This document shows positions 55,192 to 63,152 of a stretch of DNA of 64,000 bases, piece after piece. The notes beneath the pieces are model-generated. The model was not told where the DNA came from and made no database searches. It saw only the letters and a program-made list of their open reading frames with translations. The DNA is from Noviherbaspirillum saxi (GTDB lineage: Bacteria > Pseudomonadota > Gammaproteobacteria > Burkholderiales > Burkholderiaceae_D). The translations under genes were made by a program, and so were the position numbers. The DNA is taken from the NCBI RefSeq assembly GCF_003591035.1, contig NZ_QYUO01000002.1, positions 1,488,001 to 1,552,000 of the forward strand, written 5' to 3'. Every line of letters begins with the position of its first letter. Position 1 is the stretch's first letter.

Positions 55192-56286
55192 ATGGCCAAT
55201 TCCGAAAAACTCAAGCAATCCGGCATCGCGACCAAGGGTCGCGGCGCATGCTCGAATCCGCAAAATCGATTCGACTCCCTGAAACGGGAAGCTGTCGAAC
55301 CTGAACCGTACAACGGCGTGACTGACGATGACGAATCATCGCCAAAGACCACCGTACAACTGCAAACGGCTCGACGCATCATCTCCATCAACCAATCGCC
55401 GGACATCCCCTTTGCGGCATCGATCAATCCCTATCAGGGTTGCGAGCATGGCTGCATCTATTGCTATGCCCGACCAAGTCATGCCTACCTTGGTTTATCT
55501 CCCGGCCTGGATTTCGAGACCAGATTGTTTGCAAAGGAAAATGCCGCTGAGATATTGGAAGCGGAACTTCTCGCACGGAATTACGTTCCCCAGAACATCG
55601 TCATCGGCGGGAACACGGATCCCTACCAACCCATCGAGCGCAAACTGAATATCACGCGCGCATTGCTTGAGGTCCTTGAACGCTACAATCATCCGGTATC
55701 GATCACGACCAAATCGGCATTGGTGACACGCGATATCGACATTCTGGAACGCATGGCATCCAAAGGACTGGCACGCGTGTATGTATCGGTGACGAGCTTG
55801 CGAAATGAAGTCTCCCGAACATTGGAGCCGCGAGCAAGCGCTCCGGCGAAGCGGCTTGCGGCCATCAAGCTATTAGCCGGCGCGGGGATACCGGTGGGCG
55901 TACTCGTCGCCCCCGTCATTCCGGCCATTACCGACGAAGAACTGGAATCTATCCTGTCGGCAGCGTCGGGAGCGGGCGCCAGTGCGGCTGCATACATTTT
56001 GTTGCGGCTGCCGCGCGAAGTCGCCGCTCTCTTTGCGGAATGGTTGACAGCGCATTACCCGCTGCGTAAGTCCAAGGTCGAAAAACTCCTCTCTCACATG
56101 CGAGGCGGTAAGCTGTATGACCCGGCATTTGAAACGAGGATGACAGGCACGGGCGTATTTGCCGACCTGCTGGCCAATCGTTTCCATCTGATATGCAAAA
56201 AGCTTGCTCTCAACCTGGAACGCCCGCCCCTGCGTACCGACCTGTTTGTACCAGCCGCTTTAGAAAAGCAGCTAAGCCTGTTTTAA
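55192..56286 (+). CDS. Radical SAM protein, PA0069 family, SOS-controlled
   Basis: The 364-residue product binds a 4Fe-4S cluster through CEHGCIYC (Cys84, Cys88, Cys91) and has GGNTDPYQPIE and ITTKSALVTRDIDIL further on. It belongs to the PA0069 group, which is distantly related to spore photoproduct lyase and has unknown substrate. A LexA box directly upstream predicts induction by DNA damage. An alternative ATG four bases upstream is in another frame. The stop is followed by about 190 bases without a gene. Confidence 0.88.
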   Translation: MANSEKLKQSGIATKGRGACSNPQNRFDSLKREAVEPEPYNGVTDDDESSPKTTVQLQTARRIISINQSPDIPFAASINPYQGCEHGCIYCYARPSHAYLGLSPGLDFETRLFAKENAAEILEAELLARNYVPQNIVIGGNTDPYQPIERKLNITRALLEVLERYNHPVSITTKSALVTRDIDILERMASKGLARVYVSVTSLRNEVSRTLEPRASAPAKRLAAIKLLAGAGIPVGVLVAPVIPAITDEELESILSAASGAGASAAAYILLRLPREVAALFAEWLTAHYPLRKSKVEKLLSHMRGGKLYDPAFETRMTGTGVFADLLANRFHLICKKLALNLERPPLRTDLFVPAALEKQLSLF

Positions 56287-56460
56287 AGACGTATCAACGT
56301 GCGGCGAAACGCGTTGCCACCATATGCCTGTCTGGCTTCGTCGGCCACCATGCGGTCGTCATTTTGGTATGCACTCTTAACAACGGAATTGATCTGAACG
56401 GACCCATTCCAGGTCGCGGCCACTTGCAACGCACCCTTACAGAAACATCGCCGTAACGCG

Positions 56461-56479
56461 TCGGCCTAAATAGGGCCGA
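56461..56479. terminator. Short inverted repeat between convergent genes
   Basis: TCGGCC and GGCCGA pair across a seven-base loop, followed on the plus strand by TTTAAACC. A weak bidirectional terminator is possible. Confidence 0.35.
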
Positions 56480-56481
56480 GT

Positions 56482-57402
56482 TTAAACCGAGTACGTCGAT
56501 AGCAGCCGTTCAGAATAAAATCGATCCGCAAGAACCCGGCACCGATACATCACTTGCTGTTCGTGCGGTTGATAGTCGGTATTCGTCCGATGTATCGTAC
56601 TCAGGTTGTCCCAGATCAGCAGGTCGTTTTCTTCCCACTGATGGGTGTACTGGTACTCTTGCCTGGTCTGATGCTGAAAAAGAAAAGACAGCATGGCGGT
56701 ACTCTCTTCTTCACTCCAACCATTGATACGGGTTGTAAACCCCGGATTTGCGTACAGCACTTTCCTCCGTGACACCGGATGGACTAATACTAATGGCTGG
56801 GAGATATTTTGGCTTGTTTTCCGGTGTACTTCACTTAACGACGCGCGTACCTCTTTATATCCCTGACGGCGCAAATAATACTGCTCAGGCGAGTGTACGG
56901 CCGTAGCACCTTCGATACGAGACTTGATTTCTTCCGACAAGTCCTCATAGGCCTTATACATGTTGGCGAAGTTCGTCGCGCCGAGAGCATGGCCATTACG
57001 CCGCGGGACCTTGAGCGCATAGGACAGGTTTGCAAAACCTCTTACTTCGCGGTGGCTCACGTCCGTATGCCATATTCCCCGCCCATTTGCCATTCCTGTG
57101 TTCACGCCGTCCTGTATGGTATTAGAGAGTATCGAAACCTCGGGTACATTGTCCGCTCGATGAGTGCTTCCTCTTTCAGGCATTTGCACCGTGCCAAATT
57201 TTTCTGCCACAGCTTTAAGCTGTGCTGCCGTTAGTCTTTGCGCTGGAAAACGTAGTACGCCATAGCGGCCGAGCGCCACCAGCACATCAAGAATCTCGGT
57301 CTCATGTAATGATTTTGAAAGGTCGATTCCTTTAATAACAGCACCGAGTGTCGCATCGTTTCTGCGAACAGCAAGCCTGGATTTAATGTCGATATTGTGC
57401 AT
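56482..57402 (-). CDS. TauD/TfdA-family 2-oxoglutarate dioxygenase
   Basis: The 306-residue product is a non-haem iron, 2-oxoglutarate-dependent oxygenase. The iron ligands are His112 and Asp114 in WHTDVSH and His271 in STIHRTN; Arg287 or Arg289 should bind 2-oxoglutarate. Substrate is unknown; TauD itself releases sulfite from taurine, but no sulfonate genes are near. The gene and its upstream stretch have visibly lower GC than the rest of the window, and codon use is unlike its neighbours, suggesting acquisition by transfer. Confidence 0.88.
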   Translation of the reverse strand: MHNIDIKSRLAVRRNDATLGAVIKGIDLSKSLHETEILDVLVALGRYGVLRFPAQRLTAAQLKAVAEKFGTVQMPERGSTHRADNVPEVSILSNTIQDGVNTGMANGRGIWHTDVSHREVRGFANLSYALKVPRRNGHALGATNFANMYKAYEDLSEEIKSRIEGATAVHSPEQYYLRRQGYKEVRASLSEVHRKTSQNISQPLVLVHPVSRRKVLYANPGFTTRINGWSEEESTAMLSFLFQHQTRQEYQYTHQWEENDLLIWDNLSTIHRTNTDYQPHEQQVMYRCRVLADRFYSERLLSTYSV

Positions 57403-57865
57403 TTTGTTTTACTAGCTTAGTGACCAGATCATCGATACAAGCAGCCTTAAGTTGTCCGCCTAAGAATGCTAAAAAAATAGTCGGAGGTCATATGCAATGT
57501 CGATACGATCCAGTAAAAAGCTCCCACTTGGACCCACATGCCAATTAAACAACGGTATATACCTTCTAATTACTAAAAGTACATTCGTATTGTATAACGA
57601 CACTTTGTATTATTCAATAAAACACGCTGAAAGGAAATACTCTGCCGCGGTTCCATTTCGTACCACGACCGACTTATAAAATTCGGTGGATCATGTGGTG
57701 GAAAAAAGTACTGCGCCGCAGGAAGCCTAGGCCCTGATCTGGGTCTGCCTCGACGCATGCTCAAGTCGTTCAGCATGACCCACAATGTAATGTAGGCAGC
57801 AGATGGGAAGCTCCTGCGATTTCATCTGTCACGTAACGGGTCAAGAGTGGTTTAAGTTACACGAG
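57403..57865. other. A/T-rich gene-free stretch
   Basis: No gene with family features is seen; the short frames on either strand look random. The base composition is the lowest in the window. Confidence 0.45.
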
Positions 57866-57866
57866 C

Positions 57867-57982
57867 TTGACCGATCGCAATCGATTCGCGCTAATGTTAA
57901 GTACGATTCCCTGGTGACTCTTTTCTGACGGCAATCAGTAGGAGGCACAAAGGGCCTGCACGGTGTGCGGGCCCTTTTCTTT
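57867..57982 (+). ncRNA. Candidate small RNA or leader ending in a terminator
   Basis: TTGACC (57867-57872) and GCTAAT (57890-57895) are spaced 17 bases as a promoter. A strong hairpin at about 57950-57976 (GGGCC-GCAC with GTGC-GGCCC, one bulge per arm) is followed by TTTTCTTT, a good Rho-independent terminator. The product, about 80 bases from about 57902, has no coding frame. It could also be an attenuated leader for the transporter gene starting at 58158. Confidence 0.4.
57949..57982 (+). terminator. Rho-independent terminator
   Basis: GC-rich stem with a three-base GGT loop followed by a T-rich run ending near 57982; the clearest terminator in the window. Confidence 0.75.
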
Positions 57983-58157
57983 ATACGCCGCTTGTTCTGA
58001 ACGGATTGCGCTTTCACAATCCCGGAGGTTGCAAGCCGGGAACGCAATTGTCCATGCCTTGCCTAAGTTACAAGGCGCCACCTGTCTACGGTAAAAGGCG
58101 AGTCGAAAACCATACGCGCCAGACCTCAAATTTTTAACCCAACGCTGCATTAGATTT

Positions 58158-60542
58158 GTGCCCGATACCTCAACCAACCACGGCTTGAATGTGAATACTG
58201 CGGCCATCGTCGTATTGACGATCGTTGCGCTTTACTTTGGACGGGATATCTTCGTTCCTTTTGCATTGGCCGTGCTGCTGAGTTTCATGCTGGCGCCGCC
58301 GGTGAACTGGCTGCGGCGTACCCGTCTGCCGCGTAGCGCTGCGGTATTGCTTGCCGTTTCGTCGGCAGTTGCCATCATTGCCGGCATCTCGTTTCTGGTC
58401 GGAAGCCAGGTGGTCATCCTGGCCAACAATCTGCCGACCTACCAGAAGACGATGCAGGAAAAGATACGCTCGATACGGGATGCCGCGCCCGGCGGAGGTG
58501 CGATCGACCGATCCGCAGCGGTGTTTCAGGCGCTCGGCCGAGAGTTGTCGGAAGCTGCCGGCACCGATGGCAAAAAGCAGGATCCCTCTGCCGCACGGCA
58601 GAAAGAGCCGCTTCCGGTACGGATAGAGCCTTCCCAGCCGCAGCCGCTTGAAATCGTGCAAAACATTGCCGGCTCGGTACTTGGGCCGGTCGGCACCGCC
58701 GGTCTGGTGATCGTTTTCATATTTTTCGTGCTGCTTGCACCCAGTGATTTGCGGGACCGCTTTATCCGCCTTGCGGGCAGCGACCTGCATCGCACCACCG
58801 AGGCATTGAACGAAGCCGCAAGCAGGGTGAGCCGTTATCTTTTAATGCAGCTGGTGGTGAATGCGAGCTACGGCGTTCCCCTTGGTTTCGGGCTTTACAT
58901 GATAGGCGTACCGGGCGCGTTTCTGTGGGCGCTCCTCGCTACCCTGTTGCGCTTCATTCCTTATCTGGGCCCGGTCATCGCCGCGATCTTTCCGGTGACC
59001 ATGGCGTTTGCGGTCGATCCGGGATGGAACATGCTGCTATGGACGGCAACGCTGGTGATCGTGCTGGAGCTGGTCAGCAACAATATGATCGAGCCCTGGC
59101 TATATGGATCGAGTACCGGCATGACACCGATGGCCGTGATTCTTTCCGCAATCTTCTGGACGCTGCTATGGGGGCCGGTCGGTTTGTTCCTCGCAACGCC
59201 GCTGACGGTTTGCCTGGTGGTGATGGGGCGTTATGTACCTCAGCTGGCATTCATCGATGTGCTGCTGGGCAGCGACCCGGTCCTGTCGCCAGAAGAAAGG
59301 CTATACCAGCGCCTGATCGCCGGTAATGTCGAAGAGGCGATCGACATTGCCGAAACCGAAGTGAGCGAACATTCCCTGCTGGAGTTTTACGACCAGGTGG
59401 CCTTGCAAACCTTGCGCCTTGCCGAGAATTCACGCGAGCGCGGCGGCAGCAAGGAAGATCGGCAGAGCGTGGCCGAGGGGTTACGAACCATCGTCGAGGA
59501 TTTGCAGGACGTGATTGCAAGGACGCCGGATGAAGACAACGGCCCGGGCGTACAACAATGGCTCGGCACCCCGGTTCTCTGCGTAGCAGGTCGAGGAGAA
59601 CTCGATGCGGCTGCCGCGCTATTGCTGACCCATATGCTGGAGACACGCGGCATAGGCGCCAGGGTTGTACCCGCATCGATGATTGCTGCGGATGCGATTG
59701 GCAATCTCGATCTGGCCGGTGTCGATGTTATCTGTCTTTCTTATCTGAACCCCATGCCCAAAGCCTATGCGCGCTTTGTCTGCCGCCGGTTGAAGCCGCG
59801 CATCCGACGCGGCAAGATCGTTCTCGGCTTGTGGAACATGAGTAGCGGAAGTGCCGTGGCGGAAAAGCTCGCCGCCGAAGCCGGTGCGGATGCGGCGGTC
59901 ACCAGTCTGGACCTGGCGTCCCACCTGATCGAGGATATTGTCCGACAGACAGTGGATCCCGAAATGCCGCCGCCCGCGCCCCTGCCCGCCGAGGAAATGG
60001 AACGCTTGCAGGCGCTTCAGTCCAGCGGCGTGCTTGCAGCGGACAAGTCCGCCCTGCTCGACCGGATCGCGCGCAGCGTCGCCGAAGCAGTGGATACGCC
60101 GATCGCTCTGGTATCGCTGATCGATGATACCCTGCAGTTATGGAAAGGCGCGTTCGGCTTGCCGGAAGAATTGCAGAAAACGCGGCAGGGTTCGCGCGAC
60201 ACATCGATTTGCACTCATGTGGTTGCCAGCAACGCGCCGCTGGTGATCGAAGATACCGCACGCGACTCCCGATTTGCTCGCAATTCTTTCCTGCGCAAGC
60301 ATGGCCTGCGGTTTTATGCGGGCGTACCGCTGCGCGCGAAATCGAAACAGGTGATCGGCACGCTTTGTGTCATGGACCTGAGGCCGCGCACCCTGAGTCC
60401 ACGGGAATTGAAACTGATGCAAGTCATTGCTGACGAGCTGATGACCGACCTGGTGCAGGAAATCGCTATTGCCATTGAAACGCAGGAGGTCGATACCGTG
60501 GAAGAAAATGCGCCACCAGTTGCGCCGGACGCCCGCGCCTAG
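58158..60542 (+). CDS. AI-2E/PerM-family transporter fused to a C-terminal GAF domain
   Basis: The 794-residue protein starts with GTG at 58158. Residues 1-365 form an AI-2E exporter-type permease with about eight helices (LRFIPYLGPVIAAIFP and NMIEPWLYG are typical). A helical linker (370-460) leads to a Rossmann-like segment (about 470-600; GTPVLCVAGRGELDAAAALL, VDVICLSYLNP) resembling a cobalamin-binding fold, then a GAF domain (about 630-765). The GAF closely resembles that of the LOV cyclic-di-GMP protein at 4045-6726 (ALVSLIDD, IRFYAG/LRFYAG, GTLCVMDLR). The transporter part alone is normal length; the cytosolic half is extra and suggests transport gated by a signal. Confidence 0.88.
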   Translation: MPDTSTNHGLNVNTAAIVVLTIVALYFGRDIFVPFALAVLLSFMLAPPVNWLRRTRLPRSAAVLLAVSSAVAIIAGISFLVGSQVVILANNLPTYQKTMQEKIRSIRDAAPGGGAIDRSAAVFQALGRELSEAAGTDGKKQDPSAARQKEPLPVRIEPSQPQPLEIVQNIAGSVLGPVGTAGLVIVFIFFVLLAPSDLRDRFIRLAGSDLHRTTEALNEAASRVSRYLLMQLVVNASYGVPLGFGLYMIGVPGAFLWALLATLLRFIPYLGPVIAAIFPVTMAFAVDPGWNMLLWTATLVIVLELVSNNMIEPWLYGSSTGMTPMAVILSAIFWTLLWGPVGLFLATPLTVCLVVMGRYVPQLAFIDVLLGSDPVLSPEERLYQRLIAGNVEEAIDIAETEVSEHSLLEFYDQVALQTLRLAENSRERGGSKEDRQSVAEGLRTIVEDLQDVIARTPDEDNGPGVQQWLGTPVLCVAGRGELDAAAALLLTHMLETRGIGARVVPASMIAADAIGNLDLAGVDVICLSYLNPMPKAYARFVCRRLKPRIRRGKIVLGLWNMSSGSAVAEKLAAEAGADAAVTSLDLASHLIEDIVRQTVDPEMPPPAPLPAEEMERLQALQSSGVLAADKSALLDRIARSVAEAVDTPIALVSLIDDTLQLWKGAFGLPEELQKTRQGSRDTSICTHVVASNAPLVIEDTARDSRFARNSFLRKHGLRFYAGVPLRAKSKQVIGTLCVMDLRPRTLSPRELKLMQVIADELMTDLVQEIAIAIETQEVDTVEENAPPVAPDARA

Positions 60543-60561
60543 GCCGATTGGTTCTCCAAAC

Positions 60562-61503
60562 GTGCAGGCAGCCGCCGTGATACGCCTTCCGCATTCACTA
60601 CAGCGATATCTGGAAACCCAGGCAAGCAGTCTGCTGTATCCGCATGCATCTTCAGCAGACGATTTTTTATTGCCGGCAGGCGAGCCCGCATTGGTTGCAC
60701 CAGACTCGGTCTCGTGGCGCGTATTCAAAAACCCGGTAGCCTTGTTTATCGGCGGCATTACAGCGGTCTTGCTGGAACTTGCACATCCAGCCGTGCGCTC
60801 GGGCGTCTGGGAACATACGAGCTTTCGCAGCAACCCGCGTCAACGCATTCAGCGTACCGGTTACGCGGCGATGATGACGGTATATGGCCCGCGCAGCCGG
60901 ACCGAAGCAATGATCGCCGCGGTTCGTCAGCGTCATGGTCAGATAGGCGGCGTCACACCTTCCGGCATGCCGTATCGTGCCGACGATCCGGCGCTGTTGT
61001 CATGGGTCCATGCGACGGCAGCGTTCGGATTCATGGAAGCCTTTCACGCTTATGTCGGCATGCTGGACGCCGCACAGCGCGAAGCTTTTTTTGCGGAAGG
61101 AAAAATGTCTTCCCGTCTGTATGGTGCCGACGATGCGCCCATATCGGAACAGCAGTGCCTGACATTGTTTGAAACGACGCTCCCCTGTCTTGAGCCCTCT
61201 TCCATCGTCCTCGATTTTTTGAATATCGTTGCGCATTCGCCCTTGCTGCCGGCGCCACTAGACCATGCACAAGGCTTGCTCCTCAAGGCCTCGATCGCCA
61301 TTTTGCCGGCTGCCATACGCGAGCGTTTATGCCTGCCGGTCCACTGGAATTTGCATCCATGGCAAGCGGCGGTCGTAAGGCGCCTGGGAAGAATCGCCGA
61401 ACGCATTCCGCTTGCATCCAGTCCGGCGACACTAGCATGCCAAAGGCTGGGCTTGCCGCATGACTATCTCTACGCGCCACGCGGCTTGAACAGCCTGTTA
61501 TAG
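60562..61503 (+). CDS. MpaB/DUF2236-family oxygenase-like protein
   Basis: The product resembles the oxygenase MpaB/latex-clearing protein superfamily (DUF2236), haem-dependent proteins of mostly unknown substrate. Recognisable segments are ELAHPAVRSGVWEHTSF, RTGYAAMMTVYGP and WVHATAAFGFMEAF, including histidines expected near haem. The start is uncertain: GTG at 60562 or 60577; an earlier TTG would overlap the previous gene. The stop overlaps the convergent small gene by six bases. Confidence 0.8.
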   Translation: MQAAAVIRLPHSLQRYLETQASSLLYPHASSADDFLLPAGEPALVAPDSVSWRVFKNPVALFIGGITAVLLELAHPAVRSGVWEHTSFRSNPRQRIQRTGYAAMMTVYGPRSRTEAMIAAVRQRHGQIGGVTPSGMPYRADDPALLSWVHATAAFGFMEAFHAYVGMLDAAQREAFFAEGKMSSRLYGADDAPISEQQCLTLFETTLPCLEPSSIVLDFLNIVAHSPLLPAPLDHAQGLLLKASIAILPAAIRERLCLPVHWNLHPWQAAVVRRLGRIAERIPLASSPATLACQRLGLPHDYLYAPRGLNSLL

Positions 61504-61983
61504 CGTCCGCAGTTCGGATGGATTGGCCGGATCTGCAAACGGCCCCCTGGTCTCCAGGCGCTCTTCAAATTCCGGATCCAGCTGGCCATGCGCCTTCAGA
61601 TAATCCCGCAGTTCACGCTGCCACAGGCGTTTGTCGCTCAAGCCGGAATCGTCACCTAGCGTGTATGTATCCCGGTCGCCGAACAGCTGGTTGGCATCCA
61701 CCGGAGACAGGCCGAAGATGCGGGCCATGATATAGGCGGGAGAGTCCTCCATCGTGGGCTTTCCATGCAGCAGCAACTCGCTTCCATCCTCGTTCAGCGA
61801 TAGGCCGAACCGCATGAAATCCGGATGCTGGGCCAGCCAACCGACGGGAGAACAGACCGTACCGTGCTCAAGCGAATCGCCTTTCGCCGATCGCAGCTTG
61901 TCCAGCGAGATCGCGGTCTCGGGGATGCCATCAATGATGGCGTAAGCGTCCTTTAGTAATGCGAAATCAGGGCCCATCTCCAT
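61498..61983 (-). CDS. Hypothetical protein, 161 residues
   Basis: I do not recognise the family. The ATG at 61983 has GAGAGGA upstream. The product is acidic and soluble, with a conserved-looking EHGTVCSPVGWLAQHP segment and a SDKRLWQRELRDYL helix. It could be a stress-linked or phage-type protein. It is convergent with the MpaB-like gene. Confidence 0.65.
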   Translation of the reverse strand: MEMGPDFALLKDAYAIIDGIPETAISLDKLRSAKGDSLEHGTVCSPVGWLAQHPDFMRFGLSLNEDGSELLLHGKPTMEDSPAYIMARIFGLSPVDANQLFGDRDTYTLGDDSGLSDKRLWQRELRDYLKAHGQLDPEFEERLETRGPFADPANPSELRTL

Positions 61984-62046
61984 TGTCTATCCTCTCGAAT
62001 AATTCAGTCTTCGGTCAATACGGCGGGATTGGCATTGCATGCCTTA

Positions 62047-62233
62047 GGGCCCGCGCAGGAATAAGCTGGGTGATTTGGCGGTCGTAGCGGGATGCAATGC
62101 AAGGGGGCCGCCGAGGTGCGCCTGATGCGCCGCAGTGCGAGCACCCTCGGCGGGCCCCTGACAAGCGGCGGGCAACGCCGCAGTGCGCCCGCTACGGCCA
62201 GCAAAATTGCCCAACTTATTCCTGCGCGGGCCC
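62047..62233. mobile_element. MITE-like palindromic element, family R3
   Basis: About 33-base inverted ends start GGGCCCGCGCAGGAATAAG and end CTTATTCCTGCGCGGGCCC, with a second inner inverted pair (GTAGCGGG/CCCGCTAC). TTA flanks both ends, a possible 3-bp target duplication. The 187-bp element carries no gene. Seen once in the window. Confidence 0.7.
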
Positions 62234-62348
62234 TTACATTACAATAGACCCGCAATTGACGACAGCAGTTTCGCGCGATCGTCCAGCCCGATACGCTGAA
62301 GATCCAGCGTGGTCGGGATCCGATTAACCCTGAGAAAGCGAGCAATAC

Positions 62349-63152
62349 ATGGCAATGGATGAAATCGACTATGAAATCTTCGGCAGCGACATGCAATATG
62401 TCGAGGTTGAACTGGATCCGGGCGAAGCGGCGGTCGGCGAAGCTGGCATGATGATGTTCATGCAGGATGGAATAGAGATGGATACCGTCTTTGGTGATGG
62501 TTCGCAGCAAGGCGGCCTTTTCGGCAAGCTATTGGGTGCCGGCAAACGCCTGCTGACCGGCGAATCATTGTTCACCACGGTGTTCCATAACGAAGGATCG
62601 CGCAAGGCGCGGGTGGCATTCGCCGCTTCCTATCCAGGAAAAATCGTTCCCGTCCATCTGTCCGAAATCGGCGGCACACTGATTTGCCAGAAGGATTCCT
62701 TCCTTTGCGCAGCCAAAGGCGTGTCTCTCGGCATTGCGCTGCAGCGCAAACTGGGCGCCGGCCTGTTTGGGGGCGAAGGCTTCATCATGCAAAAGCTCGA
62801 AGGCAACGGCTGGGCTTTCGTGCATGCCGGCGGCACACTGGTGGAAAAAACCTTGGCGCCGGGTGAGGTGCTGCGGGTCGACACAGGCTGCGTGGTGGCA
62901 TTCCAGCCCCAGGTCGACTTCGATATCAAATATGTCGGCAAGATCAAATCCGCCGTATTTGGCGGCGAGGGCCTGTTCTTTGCAACGCTGCGCGGTCCCG
63001 GAAAGGTATGGCTGCAATCCCTGCCGCTGTCGCGACTGGCAAATCGCCTGATGATGGCCGCGCCTGCATCAGGCGGGTCCAGCAGCAGTTCCCTCCTTGG
63101 CGCGGGTGCACTGGGCGGCCTCGGCGGCTTGATGGGCGGTGACGACGATTGA
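62349..63152 (+). CDS. TIGR00266/AIM24-family protein
   Basis: The 267-residue product matches the TIGR00266 (AIM24) family of unknown function, with a beta-sandwich-type repeat: [39 protein letters not shown] and [20 protein letters not shown]. It ends in a Gly/Ser-rich tail ([19 protein letters not shown]). The stop overlaps the start of the protease gene by one base, so they are coupled. In this arrangement the two probably act together in membrane or protein quality control. Confidence 0.88.
   Translation: MAMDEIDYEIFGSDMQYVEVELDPGEAAVGEAGMMMFMQDGIEMDTVFGDGSQQGGLFGKLLGAGKRLLTGESLFTTVFHNEGSRKARVAFAASYPGKIVPVHLSEIGGTLICQKDSFLCAAKGVSLGIALQRKLGAGLFGGEGFIMQKLEGNGWAFVHAGGTLVEKTLAPGEVLRVDTGCVVAFQPQVDFDIKYVGKIKSAVFGGEGLFFATLRGPGKVWLQSLPLSRLANRLMMAAPASGGSSSSSLLGAGALGGLGGLMGGDDD

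Noticed and set aside
57573..57785. Possible 70-residue gene in the A/T-rich stretch
   Set aside because: No ribosome site and no recognisable sequence; not a clear transposase remnant either.
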